Positions 1-11,200 of a DNA stretch of 64,000 nt are shown here, piece by piece. This stretch comes from Allotamlana fucoidanivorans (GTDB lineage: Bacteria > Bacteroidota > Bacteroidia > Flavobacteriales > Flavobacteriaceae). The DNA lies in the NCBI RefSeq assembly GCF_006265225.1, contig NZ_VDCS01000004.1:246267-310266 (forward strand), written 5' to 3'. Positions within the stretch are counted from its first letter, which is position 1. Each line of letters starts with the position of its first letter. A program made the position numbers and the translations under genes. The notes beneath the pieces are model-generated. The model was given only the letters and a program-made list of their open reading frames with translations. It had not been told where the DNA came from and ran no database searches.

Positions 1-2157
1 ATTTTCAAGTTGCTCATAACCTAAAGTCAAGGCACGAGCTTTCCCACTTTTAACATATCTGTAGTTTACAGTTAACTCATCCTCAGGATTACTTGTTTCA
101 GTAACACCAATAGCCCTTAACGTATTATCGCCTTCCTTAAAATTTATATCCCAGCTCAGTCCAGCAGCAGGAAATTGTTTTATATCACGTTGTTTTACCC
201 CCAAACTTTCGCCATTAAGAAATAGTTCAACCTCGGGACAATTACTATAAACACTAACCGACCGCTTTTTTCCTTTAGGCCCTTGACGCTCTGTCCAGGT
301 ATGCGATTCTATATACACGAATGGTGACGTACTCCAATAACTTTTAAATACATAAAAGGCATCTTTGGGGTTTCCCGCGCGATCTACCAATCCTTTTTGA
401 TTCATATAAGGTATGGCATTTTCAGGCCTTAGGGGTGTACCAAAATCTTTAAATGCCCATTGCACATTCCCTACAAATGTTGAATCATTCTCAGAAATTC
501 TTAAATGCCAATCAAATAAATCAACAATATAATTTTCACTCCAATCGCCAATTTGAGCTATATTGGCCACATCGGTTTGCACAATGGCTTCTTCCCAGCC
601 ATCAGATTCAATTTTTCCTTCGCCCGTAATGGGATTCTCTGTATGACGTCCAACATGACTTGACCCACCATATTCAGCATGTAAAAAGTGTGGGTATTGC
701 GCTTTATAGGTATCAATAGCTTTCTGATAGCTTTTATAACTTCCAGAATACCAACCTGACCATATTGAAGGCGAAAATACATCAACAATATGAGCTCCTT
801 CATAATACTTTCTTATCGCTGTCTTTCTTGAAGGATCGAGCTCATGAGCGTAATCATTTAATTCCTGTAAATAGGCATTCATAGCCCCTATATCTCCTCC
901 TCCTTCAAAATCGGGTAACCAATAAATTTCATTCCCTAAAGACCAAAGAATAATGGACGGATGGTTATAATTTTGATTTATAATTTCTTGAAGCATTTTC
1001 TTGGTGTTCTTTTTCCAGGCTTCATTACCAACTCCACCACGACACCAGGGCAATTCATCCCAAACTAACAACCCTAATTCATCACAGGCTTTATACACCT
1101 CTGGGTCTTGCGGATAATGTGCTAATCTTACAAAATTAGCCCCCATTTCCTTAATGAGCTCCATGTCTGCTTTATGTTGAGCATTACTCATAGCTGCTCC
1201 CACACCGGCGTGCTCTTCATGCCTGTGTGTTCCTCTTAACAACACACGTTTACCATTTAAATAAAACGCACCATAGTCTTTAAATTCAAACCATCTAAAC
1301 CCTACTTTTTGTACAACTTCATCGGTGAGCTTATTATTCTCTTCCAACTGTAATTTAAGCGTATATAAATAAGGGGTTTCTACATCCCATAACTTAGGGT
1401 TGCGAATAGCTTTAAACTGAACCTCTACCTTATTTTTTTTCAGTTTTCCTTTGGTGACAGACACCGTATTTCCTTCAGCATCTATTAACAGTGCCTTTAT
1501 TACTTGTTTTTTGGATTTGTTATAACCCTTTAAGAAAGCATTAGCTCTTAACAAAGCCATAGTATCTGACACCTTTGGTGTCTCAATTTTTAAATCAGAT
1601 AAATACTGCTTTGGTAATACTTCCAACCAAACATCACGCGTGATACCTCCAAAAATGAAAAAGTCACTTTTTTGAGAAGGAATAACTTCAGGATTATAGC
1701 CATTATCAACGCGTACCATCACTTCATTATACCCGTTATGTACAACCATTGATATATCCACGCTAAAACCAATATATCCACCTACATGACCACCAACATA
1801 ATCACCGTTTACATAAACAGCGCTTGTAATGTTAACACCCTCAAAATATAGTTGGTATATCTGTTTATTATTCACCTTATCAATAAATATGTCTTTTTTA
1901 TACCAACTTGCACTGCGTCTGTAGCCGGGAGTTACATCGGTTGCATCTAGAGCATTCCACGTGTGCGGTAAATCAATCTCTTCCCAATCGAAATGGCTGA
2001 GCGCTTCTTTTGGAGATTTAACATCACGCTCCAAATACTCCCAATCGGAATTTATATTAGTCCTTTTTCGAATTAAAGGGTTACTGTTCGCAGCGAAAGA
2101 ACCCAAAGACAATAGCATGCTAAATCCCAATGTAATGACATATAAAATTGATTTCAT
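1..2157 (-). CDS. GH2 family glycoside hydrolase (beta-galactosidase/beta-glucuronidase type), partial at its C-terminus
   Basis: An uninterrupted minus-strand frame of 719 codons runs off the left edge, so the C-terminus is missing. It starts with a signal peptide (MKSILYVITLGFSMLLSLGSFA), pointing to periplasmic or outer-membrane action. The order is typical of GH2: an N-terminal jelly-roll domain (about 35-200, with LPHTWNA and YVNG), an Ig-like domain (about 205-305) and a TIM barrel (from about 310, with RGTHRHEEH and NFVRLAHYPQ). The proposed acid/base is Glu410 in LGNE and the proposed nucleophile is Glu495 in HAEYGG; the spacing of 85 fits the family. It lies 105 bp downstream of GH88 and is probably the last gene seen of the SusC-SusD-GH88 operon. 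GH2 is known to cover beta-galactosidases, beta-glucuronidases and beta-mannosidases; specificity cannot be read here. The family call is secure. Confidence 0.93.
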   Translation of the reverse strand, partial: MKSILYVITLGFSMLLSLGSFAANSNPLIRKRTNINSDWEYLERDVKSPKEALSHFDWEEIDLPHTWNALDATDVTPGYRRSASWYKKDIFIDKVNNKQIYQLYFEGVNITSAVYVNGDYVGGHVGGYIGFSVDISMVVHNGYNEVMVRVDNGYNPEVIPSQKSDFFIFGGITRDVWLEVLPKQYLSDLKIETPKVSDTMALLRANAFLKGYNKSKKQVIKALLIDAEGNTVSVTKGKLKKNKVEVQFKAIRNPKLWDVETPYLYTLKLQLEENNKLTDEVVQKVGFRWFEFKDYGAFYLNGKRVLLRGTHRHEEHAGVGAAMSNAQHKADMELIKEMGANFVRLAHYPQDPEVYKACDELGLLVWDELPWCRGGVGNEAWKKNTKKMLQEIINQNYNHPSIILWSLGNEIYWLPDFEGGGDIGAMNAYLQELNDYAHELDPSRKTAIRKYYEGAHIVDVFSPSIWSGWYSGSYKSYQKAIDTYKAQYPHFLHAEYGGSSHVGRHTENPITGEGKIESDGWEEAIVQTDVANIAQIGDWSENYIVDLFDWHLRISENDSTFVGNVQWAFKDFGTPLRPENAIPYMNQKGLVDRAGNPKDAFYVFKSYWSTSPFVYIESHTWTERQGPKGKKRSVSVYSNCPEVELFLNGESLGVKQRDIKQFPAAGLSWDINFKEGDNTLRAIGVTETSNPEDELTVNYRYVKSGKARALTLGYEQLEN

Positions 2158-2262
2158 TATTTTAATAACGGATGTAAAATTAAGTGCTTTTATTAACAAG
2201 ATGCAAAAACCTTGTTGTGCATCAAAAATATTCTAATTAAGTTTTTCAACCATCCTGATCCA

Positions 2263-3459
2263 TCATGGATTCTGAGTTTCTAAATTCTTTAAACGAAGTA
2301 TGGTTTGTAAAAAATAATAATCACCATAAACAATAGGCTCATCCATTTCCATTTTATGTGACCAATCACCAAAACTATGATCAAGAATAAAGGGGATATC
2401 TAAATCGGCCGGCAGTATATATTGTTCTGATTTTAAACTATTAACCACCTGTCTACTATAGTTTATATAGGCATCATCATGGGTGTATTGATACAACTCT
2501 ACCAAACCAGAAGCCACAATGACCGCTGCCGAAACATCACGAGATTCATTGGGTATGTTAGGGGCATCAAAATCCCAATACGGAATACCATCTTCTGGTA
2601 AATGTTTATGATTAATAAAATAATTGGCTGTTGCTTTTGCTCTGTTTAAAAAACGTTCGTCTTTCGTGTATCGATACACCATTACAAACCCATTTATAGC
2701 CCAGGCTTGTCCACGAGCCCACGCAGAGTCGTCATGAATACCTTGATGTGTTACCCGCGCTCTTACTTGACCAGAAATGGTATCATAATCTAAAACATGC
2801 CAGGTACTGTTGTCTGGTCTAAAGTGATTTTTCATGGTAGTTTCAGCGTGTTTAAAAGCAATGTCATGATACAAACTATCACCTGATAATTTAGTGGCCT
2901 CAAAAAGCAATTCTAAATTCATCATATTGTCAATAATTACTGGAAACTGCCATGTATCTGAATTAAAATCCCAAGACCGTATACTCCCTATTTTTTCATC
3001 ATATCGAGTGCTTAGGGTTTTAGCACTTTCAATTATTACTTGTTTATAGTGTACTGAATCTGTGTGCTTCAAACCATTACCAAAGCTGCAATAAATTTTA
3101 AAACCCATATCGTGGGTTCCGCCATTGCGCTTTTCTTTTTCTACCAAAGCCGTCCAAACTTTTGCTTTTTCCATGAAGGTTTCGTCACCTGTGATCTCAT
3201 AAATCTGCCACAGATTTCCTGGAAAAAATCCACTAGTCCAATCTTTAGAAGGCACTTTATGAATTGTTTTGGTTTTATGATTGTAGCTTCTTGGAAATGC
3301 ATTCGCAATAGCTTTATAAGCAGCAAGCATTGCATATCGGTTTTTTAGTAAAGCCTCAACATCCGTAGTTGGTTCTGAAGCCTTATTTTCTTCCTTGGAT
3401 TTACACGCTACTATGCATGTAAATCCAAGAATGAAAATAATCAAATTAGTTCTGTTCAT
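2263..3459 (-). CDS. GH88 unsaturated glucuronyl hydrolase, lipoprotein
   Basis: 398 aa, full family length. The N-terminus is a lipoprotein signal (hydrophobic stretch ending CIVAC, Cys19), so the enzyme is probably membrane-anchored in the periplasm. GH88 enzymes hydrate the 4,5 double bond of the unsaturated uronic acid left at the non-reducing end of lyase products and release a keto-deoxy uronate. The two family aspartates are visible: Asp117 in HDMGF and Asp177 in IIDNMMNLEL. WARGQAW and the other aromatic (alpha/alpha)6-barrel motifs are also present. The gene begins 9 bp after the SusD stop and so is in the same transcript. Its presence implies that a polysaccharide lyase acts upstream in the pathway. 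GH105 is the related alternative, but the HDMGF/DNMMNLE pattern favours GH88. Confidence 0.93.
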   Translation of the reverse strand: MNRTNLIIFILGFTCIVACKSKEENKASEPTTDVEALLKNRYAMLAAYKAIANAFPRSYNHKTKTIHKVPSKDWTSGFFPGNLWQIYEITGDETFMEKAKVWTALVEKEKRNGGTHDMGFKIYCSFGNGLKHTDSVHYKQVIIESAKTLSTRYDEKIGSIRSWDFNSDTWQFPVIIDNMMNLELLFEATKLSGDSLYHDIAFKHAETTMKNHFRPDNSTWHVLDYDTISGQVRARVTHQGIHDDSAWARGQAWAINGFVMVYRYTKDERFLNRAKATANYFINHKHLPEDGIPYWDFDAPNIPNESRDVSAAVIVASGLVELYQYTHDDAYINYSRQVVNSLKSEQYILPADLDIPFILDHSFGDWSHKMEMDEPIVYGDYYFLQTILRLKNLETQNP

Positions 3460-3468
3460 ATTTCAAAA

Positions 3469-4989
3469 TTAGTATCCAGGATTATTGGGTTCTAAATTAG
3501 AGTTACGCAGTAATTCATCACTTGGTAATGGCAACAAATAATCTCTTGAGGCAGAAAAGTTAGGGCGCTGCTCTATACCACTGGCACTAAACACCTCATC
3601 ACCTAATTGACGTCTTTTAATGTCATACCAACGCTTGCACTCAAAAGCCAACTCCCATTTACGCTCTTCAAGCACCATATCTCTAAAGGCTTCTTGAGAC
3701 ATTCCTGGTGTTACATCGGCTGGAAATACTGTAATAGTTCCTGCTTGATTTCTGGCTCTAGCTCTTACACGGTTTATATATCCGTCAGCCTCAGCAGAAC
3801 CTGGATTGATTTCATTTAATGCCTCAGCCGCTATCAAGAGGACTTCTGCATATCTTAATTGAGCATAATTTAATTGTGATGCTCTTCCATTACCTTGCGC
3901 ACTTAGTCCAATTAATCTGGTATATTTTGCTATATATGGACTTGCTATGTTTCTTGAATCGAAATTTGGAAAGTTCATAAAAGGCTCTTCAACGCCTGCA
4001 AAAACAGCAGTAGTATCTAAACTAACGGCTTTTCTGTAATCTCTTCCGTCCCAACGGTTATATACTTCAACATTAGGAACGGCTACAGACCATCCGCCAC
4101 CAATATCTCCACGTTGATTAGCTCTAATTCCTGTTAGAGCAGGCTGATAATCTGTACCGTAATTTCCATCTCTAAACCCATTATAATCAATCTCAAAAAG
4201 TGACTCCTTTAAACCATCTTGTTTTGTTGCATCAAATAAGTCTTGAAAATCATCCGCTAATACCAAATCAAATCGGCTTTCATTATCAATAACAAATTTT
4301 GCTTCGGTGTATGCTTTATCAAACTCATTCATCGTTAAATGTACTAATGCCAGATAGCCAGCTGCAGTAGCTTTTGAAGGTAATGATCTAGACGATTGTA
4401 CGTCGGGCAACCATTGTTTAGCATATTCTAAATCGGCAATAATCTTGGTATAAACCTCAGTAGCTGGTGTTTTTGATATGTTCTTTGCCGCCTCGATATT
4501 ATCCACAGGGTTGTCAATGTATGGAATATCACCAAACAATCTTACTAAATGAAAATAGGTGTAAGCTCTCACAAAATACGCCTGAGCTGTAATCGGATTT
4601 AAAATATCTTCAGACTCAGAAATTTTAGATGCACCAGCAATAGCTTCATTAGCTCCTGCTATAATTTGATATGTTCTTGGCCAAAAGGCTGTAATCATAC
4701 CGTTATCAGCATTCACGGTAAAATTATCATGATCAATACGCCTTGAGGCCGTACCTACATCACCAATACCAACCATATCACTTCTTAGCATAAGTGGTAA
4801 AGACAATTTTCTACCCCAAAAAGCTTCCTCGGTCATATTACCATAGCATCCATTAATGGTGGTTTGCACATCTCTGGATGATTGATAGAATCCATCAGGC
4901 GAAAGTACAGATATCGGGTTTTCCTCTAAATCTGAGCACCCTACTATTGACACTAGCGTCAATATGAATATATATTTTATATTTTTCAT
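3469..4989 (-). CDS. SusD/RagB-family glycan-binding outer-membrane lipoprotein
   Basis: SusD-like lid protein that pairs with the SusC transporter directly upstream. The frame is open from 5025, but I place the start at 4989 (MKNIKYIFILTLVSIVGC), because the signal peptide and lipobox (VSIVGC) follow at once, whereas the upstream extension is not signal-like. SusD hallmarks are present: SPDGFYQ near the N-terminus, the region with AQAYFVRAYTYFHLVRLFGDIPY, and the C-terminal sequence RYAEVLLIAAEALNEI followed by VLEERKWELAFECKRWYDIKR. The protein ends EPNNPGY, typical of the family. It binds oligosaccharide at the cell surface and caps the SusC channel. The gap to SusC is about 40 bp. Which glycan it binds cannot be inferred. 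Confidence 0.96.
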   Translation of the reverse strand: MKNIKYIFILTLVSIVGCSDLEENPISVLSPDGFYQSSRDVQTTINGCYGNMTEEAFWGRKLSLPLMLRSDMVGIGDVGTASRRIDHDNFTVNADNGMITAFWPRTYQIIAGANEAIAGASKISESEDILNPITAQAYFVRAYTYFHLVRLFGDIPYIDNPVDNIEAAKNISKTPATEVYTKIIADLEYAKQWLPDVQSSRSLPSKATAAGYLALVHLTMNEFDKAYTEAKFVIDNESRFDLVLADDFQDLFDATKQDGLKESLFEIDYNGFRDGNYGTDYQPALTGIRANQRGDIGGGWSVAVPNVEVYNRWDGRDYRKAVSLDTTAVFAGVEEPFMNFPNFDSRNIASPYIAKYTRLIGLSAQGNGRASQLNYAQLRYAEVLLIAAEALNEINPGSAEADGYINRVRARARNQAGTITVFPADVTPGMSQEAFRDMVLEERKWELAFECKRWYDIKRRQLGDEVFSASGIEQRPNFSASRDYLLPLPSDELLRNSNLEPNNPGY

Positions 4990-5031
4990 TTTTTGATATT
5001 TTGCATTTAAAACATTCATAATCAATCAGTT

Positions 5032-8000
5032 TTAAAACTTAAGATTAAGACTAAAAGTAACCGACTCCACATTAGGATAATTACCATAATCAAACCCTTG
5101 ATTTACATTACTATTTTGTCCACCTGAACTTCTGTAGCTTACCTCTGGATCTGTACCCGGATAGTCGGTTATGGTCCATAAATTCTGACCACTCACAGAA
5201 ACGCGTGCACTTTGCATTCCTATTTTTTTTACAAGCGTACTTGGAAAGTTATACCCTAAGGCAAGATTTCGTAATCTGATATAACTGCCATCATATACAA
5301 ATCTTGAAGATATACGTTTTTCTCTTACGGCAACCGATGGAACGTTAGAAGGATTACCGGGGGTCCAAGCATTTAAAGCCTCTTTAGTAGCATTAGAACT
5401 ACCCGAGGCCAATTCAGATAAAGTATAGCTATAAATATCGCCCCCTGCGGCTCCCTGAAAGAAAACATTTAGATCGAAGTTTTTGTATCTTAAGGTGTTA
5501 TTAAAACCAGCCGTCCAGTCTTTATTAGGATCTCCAATAATTTTTCTGTCTGCTGTTGTAATAGCCCCATCACCATCAATATCAGTAAACAATTCGTTAC
5601 CTGCTCCAGACTCTGCTCCACCAAAAGTTGCGGTGCCTGCTGGTAAATCACCACCTTGGTATACACCTTTATACTCATAACCAAAGAACTGCCCCACCGG
5701 CTCACCTTCACGTAAAATATGTGTTTCACTTAATAAAAAATGTCCGGGTGCTGAATTTAAAAATATGTCTTGTTCTCCTACTAATGTTTTAATTGTATTT
5801 CGGTTTCTTGACCAATTAAAATCGGTTGTCCAAGAAAAGTTATCATTAGCAATGTTTTTACTTGTTAGCACAATTTCCACCCCTTTATTATTCATTTCTC
5901 CAATATTTTTCAAGGCTTCCAGCCTCAAAAATCCGGTGTATTCAGGTACCGAACTGTCACCTAAAATTAAGTCTTTGGTGTTAATATTATACACGTCCAC
6001 AGATAAAGACAATCTATTTTTCCATAAACCCAAATCAACCCCCAAGTTAGATTGATACGAAGATTCCCATTTTAAGTCTGGGTTAGCCAATTGAAGCGGA
6101 ACCACGGCATTGACTGTTTCACCACCAGTAACCGCATAAATGGGCTGGTAACTAGCTAAAGATTGGTATGGTGCAATAGATGGATTACCCGTAACCCCGT
6201 AACTGTATCTTAATTTAAGGTTATTGATAGTATTATTTTCTTTTAAGAAATTTTCATTGGACACTTTCCAGCCTAAAGCTCCTGACGGGAAAAAAGCATA
6301 TTTCTCATTTTTAGCGAAATTTGAAGCGCCATCACGACGGCCTGTGAGTGTGATTAAATACTTATCATCCCAATCATAATTTAATCGTCCGTAAATCGAT
6401 TGTAATTCGAATTCAGACAATGAAGACTGAGGAAACAAAGGCACTGCACCACCACCTAAATCATAATACGAGACACTATTACTTACAAAACCTTGTGCAC
6501 CTGCAAATGCAGTTTCTGTTTTGTCTTTTTGGAATGAATACCCCAATAAAGCTGTGAAATTACCTTTACCAAGTTCGGTAGTATAGGTAAGATAGTTCTC
6601 GGAAAGTATGTTTGAATTTTTCAAAGTCTGATAAGAGCCAATACCACCTTGAGCTCCAGCAGTTGTAATTAAAGTAGATGGTTGAAATCTTCCCCTACCT
6701 TCATTACGAGTGGCCCAGCCAAAGGTAGTTTTAAAGGATAAGCCCTCAATAATTTCATATTGTCCGTAAAAATTTGCTCTGTAGCGATCTGTTGTTGTTC
6801 GATCTTGAGTTTGTGTAGCTATAGCAAAAGGATTATCTACATCATCACCAACTGAGTTAAAAGTGTAATTTCCATTTTCATCAGTTATTCCTAAATCGGG
6901 AGCAAATCGGTAAGCAATAGATATAACATCTCCGCTACCTCGACCTCCAGAATTGGCTTGTGTAGAAACACCGTCTTTTGTACTGCGACTTCCAAAGGCA
7001 TTAAACCCTACTTTAAGTTTATCGGTAATATCAGCGTCAACATTGCTTAAAAACGAAAAACGCTCAAACCCAGAATTAACAACAATTCCTTTTTGATCAA
7101 AATAGTTTCCTGAAATGTAATAGTTAATTTTATCAGACCCACCTGAGAACGACAATTGATGATTTGACGTGTGACCATTTTGATAAATTAAATCTTGCCA
7201 ATCTGTTCTTGCAGGTCCTTGTTGGTAGTTTGAATTTATTTGCTGTTGATAAGCTGCAAACTCATCGGCATTTAAAAGCTCAATAGTATTAGAGACAGAT
7301 TGAACAGTGTAATTTGTATTTAACTCAACTGTCATTCTCCCTTTTTTACCTTTTTTGGTGGTTACCATAATAACCCCATTAGCCCCTCGAGAACCATAAA
7401 TGGCTGTTGCCGAAGCATCTTTTAACACTTCAACAGAAGCAATATCTTGTGGTTGTGGATATGTGCCCCCCACAAAACCATCAACAACAACTAGTGGCGC
7501 ACTACTTGCACCAATTGATGTATTACCCCTAATGGTAACATTAATAGGCGCTCCTGGCTCACCACCATTATTGGACTGAACAGACACCCCTGCCGCGCGA
7601 CCTTGTAGAGCCTGTTGCGCATCTAAAACAGGAAAAGCGCTTAGTTGTTCAGCCTTTACAGATGACACCGAACCCGTTAAGTCACTACGCTTGGCTGCAC
7701 CATACCCAACAACCACAACTTCATCTAGAGCACTTACATCTTCAGTTAACACTACATTAATAGTGTTAGAATTGCCAACAGTAACCTCTTGTGCCATATA
7801 ACCAATATACGTGAACACAAGCACAGAACCTATTTCTGTATCGATGCTAAAATTACCATCAAAATCGGTTGATGTTCCTGATTGTGTACCCTTAATAATA
7901 ACATTAACTCCCGGAAGTGACATCCCGTCTGTAGTCGATGTAACCATACCACTTACTGTGGTTTGCTGCGCACTAGTAGAAAGTACAGCACAAAACACTA

Positions 8001-8043
8001 GCAATAAAAAGAATACATTCTTTAATCGTTTGTTTTTTTTCAT
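5032..8043 (-). CDS. SusC/RagA-family TonB-dependent transporter
   Basis: 1003 aa outer-membrane transporter that imports oligosaccharides with TonB energy. Signal peptide at 1-25, then a carboxypeptidase-regulatory-like domain (about 28-112, with GTSTDFDGNFSID and FTYIGYMAQEV). Next comes the TonB-box/SusC signature LDEVVVVGYG, a plug domain (about 130-230, with VVDGF, IASVEVLKDASATAIYGSRGANGVI) and a beta-barrel ending VESVTFSLNLKF, with the aromatic last residue of outer-membrane barrels. It heads an operon with SusD, GH88 and GH2, and lies 212 bp from the 3' end of the HTCS gene, which probably controls it. All family landmarks are intact, so it is expected to be functional. Confidence 0.97.
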   Translation of the reverse strand: MKKNKRLKNVFFLLLVFCAVLSTSAQQTTVSGMVTSTTDGMSLPGVNVIIKGTQSGTSTDFDGNFSIDTEIGSVLVFTYIGYMAQEVTVGNSNTINVVLTEDVSALDEVVVVGYGAAKRSDLTGSVSSVKAEQLSAFPVLDAQQALQGRAAGVSVQSNNGGEPGAPINVTIRGNTSIGASSAPLVVVDGFVGGTYPQPQDIASVEVLKDASATAIYGSRGANGVIMVTTKKGKKGRMTVELNTNYTVQSVSNTIELLNADEFAAYQQQINSNYQQGPARTDWQDLIYQNGHTSNHQLSFSGGSDKINYYISGNYFDQKGIVVNSGFERFSFLSNVDADITDKLKVGFNAFGSRSTKDGVSTQANSGGRGSGDVISIAYRFAPDLGITDENGNYTFNSVGDDVDNPFAIATQTQDRTTTDRYRANFYGQYEIIEGLSFKTTFGWATRNEGRGRFQPSTLITTAGAQGGIGSYQTLKNSNILSENYLTYTTELGKGNFTALLGYSFQKDKTETAFAGAQGFVSNSVSYYDLGGGAVPLFPQSSLSEFELQSIYGRLNYDWDDKYLITLTGRRDGASNFAKNEKYAFFPSGALGWKVSNENFLKENNTINNLKLRYSYGVTGNPSIAPYQSLASYQPIYAVTGGETVNAVVPLQLANPDLKWESSYQSNLGVDLGLWKNRLSLSVDVYNINTKDLILGDSSVPEYTGFLRLEALKNIGEMNNKGVEIVLTSKNIANDNFSWTTDFNWSRNRNTIKTLVGEQDIFLNSAPGHFLLSETHILREGEPVGQFFGYEYKGVYQGGDLPAGTATFGGAESGAGNELFTDIDGDGAITTADRKIIGDPNKDWTAGFNNTLRYKNFDLNVFFQGAAGGDIYSYTLSELASGSSNATKEALNAWTPGNPSNVPSVAVREKRISSRFVYDGSYIRLRNLALGYNFPSTLVKKIGMQSARVSVSGQNLWTITDYPGTDPEVSYRSSGGQNSNVNQGFDYGNYPNVESVTFSLNLKF

Positions 8044-8255
8044 TAGTTTAAAATTTAGTTAATTCTAGATTAGATAGATGATAATCAAACTAAACACAAC
8101 AATTATTAAGACTAATAAAATCTCAATAAAAGGTCTTTTTGGTTCTTGATTTTTCATATTTTAAAACTAGAACAAAACATAGATTTAAAAGTCCATAAAA
8201 AGGGGTAAAAAAATACAAAACACTAAAAAACAACTACTTACAAACAAAAATTCAA

Positions 8256-11200
8256 CTACATCGCACCAAATTTATCCGCATATTGGGTTGGAGATTTCCC
8301 GAATTTCTTTTGAAAACATCTACTGAAGTACTTTGGGTTTTTAAATCCGACCTTATAACTTACTTCTGACACATTGATTTTACCTTGTTCTAAAAGTTGA
8401 GCTGCTCGCTGCATTCTAAAATGTTGCACAAATTCATTTGGAGTGAAACCAGACCATGCTTTTATTTTTGTAAAAAGCATCGTTCTACTAACCCCTAACT
8501 CAGAACAGAAAAAAGGCACATCAAACTGGCCATTGCTTATATTCGCTTCAACTATTTGAACCGCTTTTTTATAGAGTCGCTCGTCTATAGAGGTAACTGT
8601 AACTTCATTAGGTTGTAAAACACTTTGCTCCGTAAACTTGCGCTTTAATCTTGCATTTGATTCTAATAAATTCTTAATACGGGCTTTAAACTCAACTACA
8701 TTAAAAGGTTTGCTTATGTAATCATCAGCCCCTCGCTCTAATCCTTCCAGTTTGTATATAAGTGAAGTTCTGGATGTTAGTAAGATTATCGGGATATGGC
8801 TGGTCTTTATATTTTCTTTTATAGCTGCACATAATTCTGTTCCGGCCATAACGGGCATAACCACATCACTTATAATAAGGTCAGGACTTTCTTTTTGGGC
8901 TAACCCCATCCCTACTTTTCCATTTTCTGCTTCGAGAATATTGTATGTACTTTTTAAGATACTCTTCATAAACTTTCTTAAAGGCTTGTTATCTTCTACC
9001 AATAAAATAGTTTGATTTTCAGGTTCAGGAACTTCTTTAATGGCATCATCTAAAACAATGTCATTTTTTTCTAATTGTTCCACATATTGAGAAAGATCAT
9101 CACTAAACTTAAAATTTTTAACAATCTCTTCTTCAGAAAGATGATCAATTCCCATTGGTAAAACAACTGTAAATACAGACCCCTTATCATCTGTATTACT
9201 TGAAACAGAAATTTCTCCTTTATGAAGATTTACAATATTTTTAGCAATAGACAAACCAATCCCCGTACCTTTATTATAATCGTTATCTGGTTTGTTATTC
9301 ACAGCTACCTCAAAAAACCGTTCAAATATTTTATCTTGATATTCTTTAGCTACACCAACTCCCGTATCTTCAACTTTAATTACAACTTCGTTTTCCTTTC
9401 TAAAGATGCGGAGGTTAATAATTCCTCCTTTTGGCGTATATCTAAAGGCATTTGAAATGAGATTATAAAACACGCGTTCTAATTTATTACGATCATAATA
9501 AACCAGTAATTCTTCTTCAGAAACTGTAAAGTTATACTGATAACCTCCATCCTTTGCAAACTCTGTAAAGGACAAATAAATTTCTTGTAAGAACTTCACA
9601 ACATTACCTTCTGCCGCTTCCAACTTATAAAGGTTATTCTCTAACTTTCTAAAATCCATAAGTCTATTAATGAGCTGCAATAAGTGATTGGCACTATTCT
9701 CTACAACTAAAAGTTTCTTATATATTTTATTACTTCCTCTATAATCTTCAATAATTTGCTGAAGAGGCCCAAGTATTAATGCTAACGGGGTTCTAAATTC
9801 GTGAGAAATATTTGTAAAAAACTCAAGCTTGGTTTTATTTATTTCTTTAGTTCTTTCTCCTTCTATGTACTCTAACTCCAATTGATGACGCAACTTGGTT
9901 TTTGACTTTAGTATACTTAATAACATATATAGAGCTGTAGTAATAAGTAATCCGTAAATTAAGAACGCCCACCAACTACGCCAAGGCGCTGGCTTAACAA
10001 CAATACTAAGCGATGTTACTGATTCGTTCCAAACTCCATCACCATTAGATCCTGTTATCTCGAATACATAATTCCCCGGATTTTGAATTGTATATGACAC
10101 CGCATTACTCAAAGTATAATTCCAACTATCTTCTAGTCCCTTTAATCTATACTTATATCTATTGTTTTTTGAATTTATGAAATTGGGCATTGAAAAGCTA
10201 ACACTAAAATTTCCCTGGTCATAAGATAGTTTTATCGATTTTGTAAAGGGAAGCGCTTCTTTTAAAATATCATTTTCTGCTTGCGGAATAATGACTTCAT
10301 TTTTTACTGCAAAATCTGTTAAAATAACTTGAGGGGCATACGCGTTTTTTGTTAACTGATTTGTATTAAAAGATGTTACCCCTGATGGCCCTCCAAAATA
10401 AAACTCAGAACGATTAACTTTTAAGGATGCGTTATTATTAAATTCATTTCCAACTAGCCCGTCCTTTTGATTAAAAAAGTCAATTTTATTTGAATTTTTA
10501 CCAAACCTCACAATGCCATGATTGGTACTAATCCAAAGATTATCCAAATCATCTTCAAGAATACTATGAACCGCTGAAACTTCAATATTATTTTCAATAA
10601 GTTCAATAGACTTAAAGGTAGTTCCTTCTAGTTTAAATAGGCCCCTGGCTTTCGTTCCTACCCAAATATCTCCAATACTATCTTCAAAAACCGATAAGAT
10701 ATCTTCACCGAATTGTCTGTTCATATCATAAAAATATGAGGTAACAAGACCGTTTTGATCAATTTTGTTCAATCCACGTTCGGTTCCAGCCCAAATGTTG
10801 CCCTTAGAATCACACCATATAACTCTCACCAAATTACTAGAAAGTGACTGTGAAAAATCATTTGAGGTTGTAATAGTCGAAATATTCTTTGTATCTAAAT
10901 TATAGGTTACTATTCCCTTACCAAAAGTACCCAGCCAAACATTTCTTTTTGAGTCTTGCTTTATGCTATAAACTCCGACATCTTTCAAAACATTTATGAG
11001 CGCTACCGGGACTTTATGATTTTCCAACTTTCCTAATTCTAAGTTGTAAATTGCTATCCCCTTATTAAAGGTTCCTATCCATAACTCATTTTTTTCAATT
11101 ACACTGACCGCTTTTATATTATTATCGGGTAACAACTTAGAATTTTTCTGATCTATATAGGAAAACAATTTATTGGTCTTATTATAGACATTAATACCTC

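Noticed and set aside
2195..2223. Short inverted repeats GATGCA/TGCATC and AACAAG/CTTGTT in the GH88-GH2 gap
   Set aside because: The two stems exclude each other, are 6 bp each and lack a U-run; evidence is too weak for a terminator call.
1961..2236. 91-codon plus-strand ORF over the GH2 start
   Set aside because: It is antisense to the signal-peptide end of a clear GH2 gene and shows no domain.
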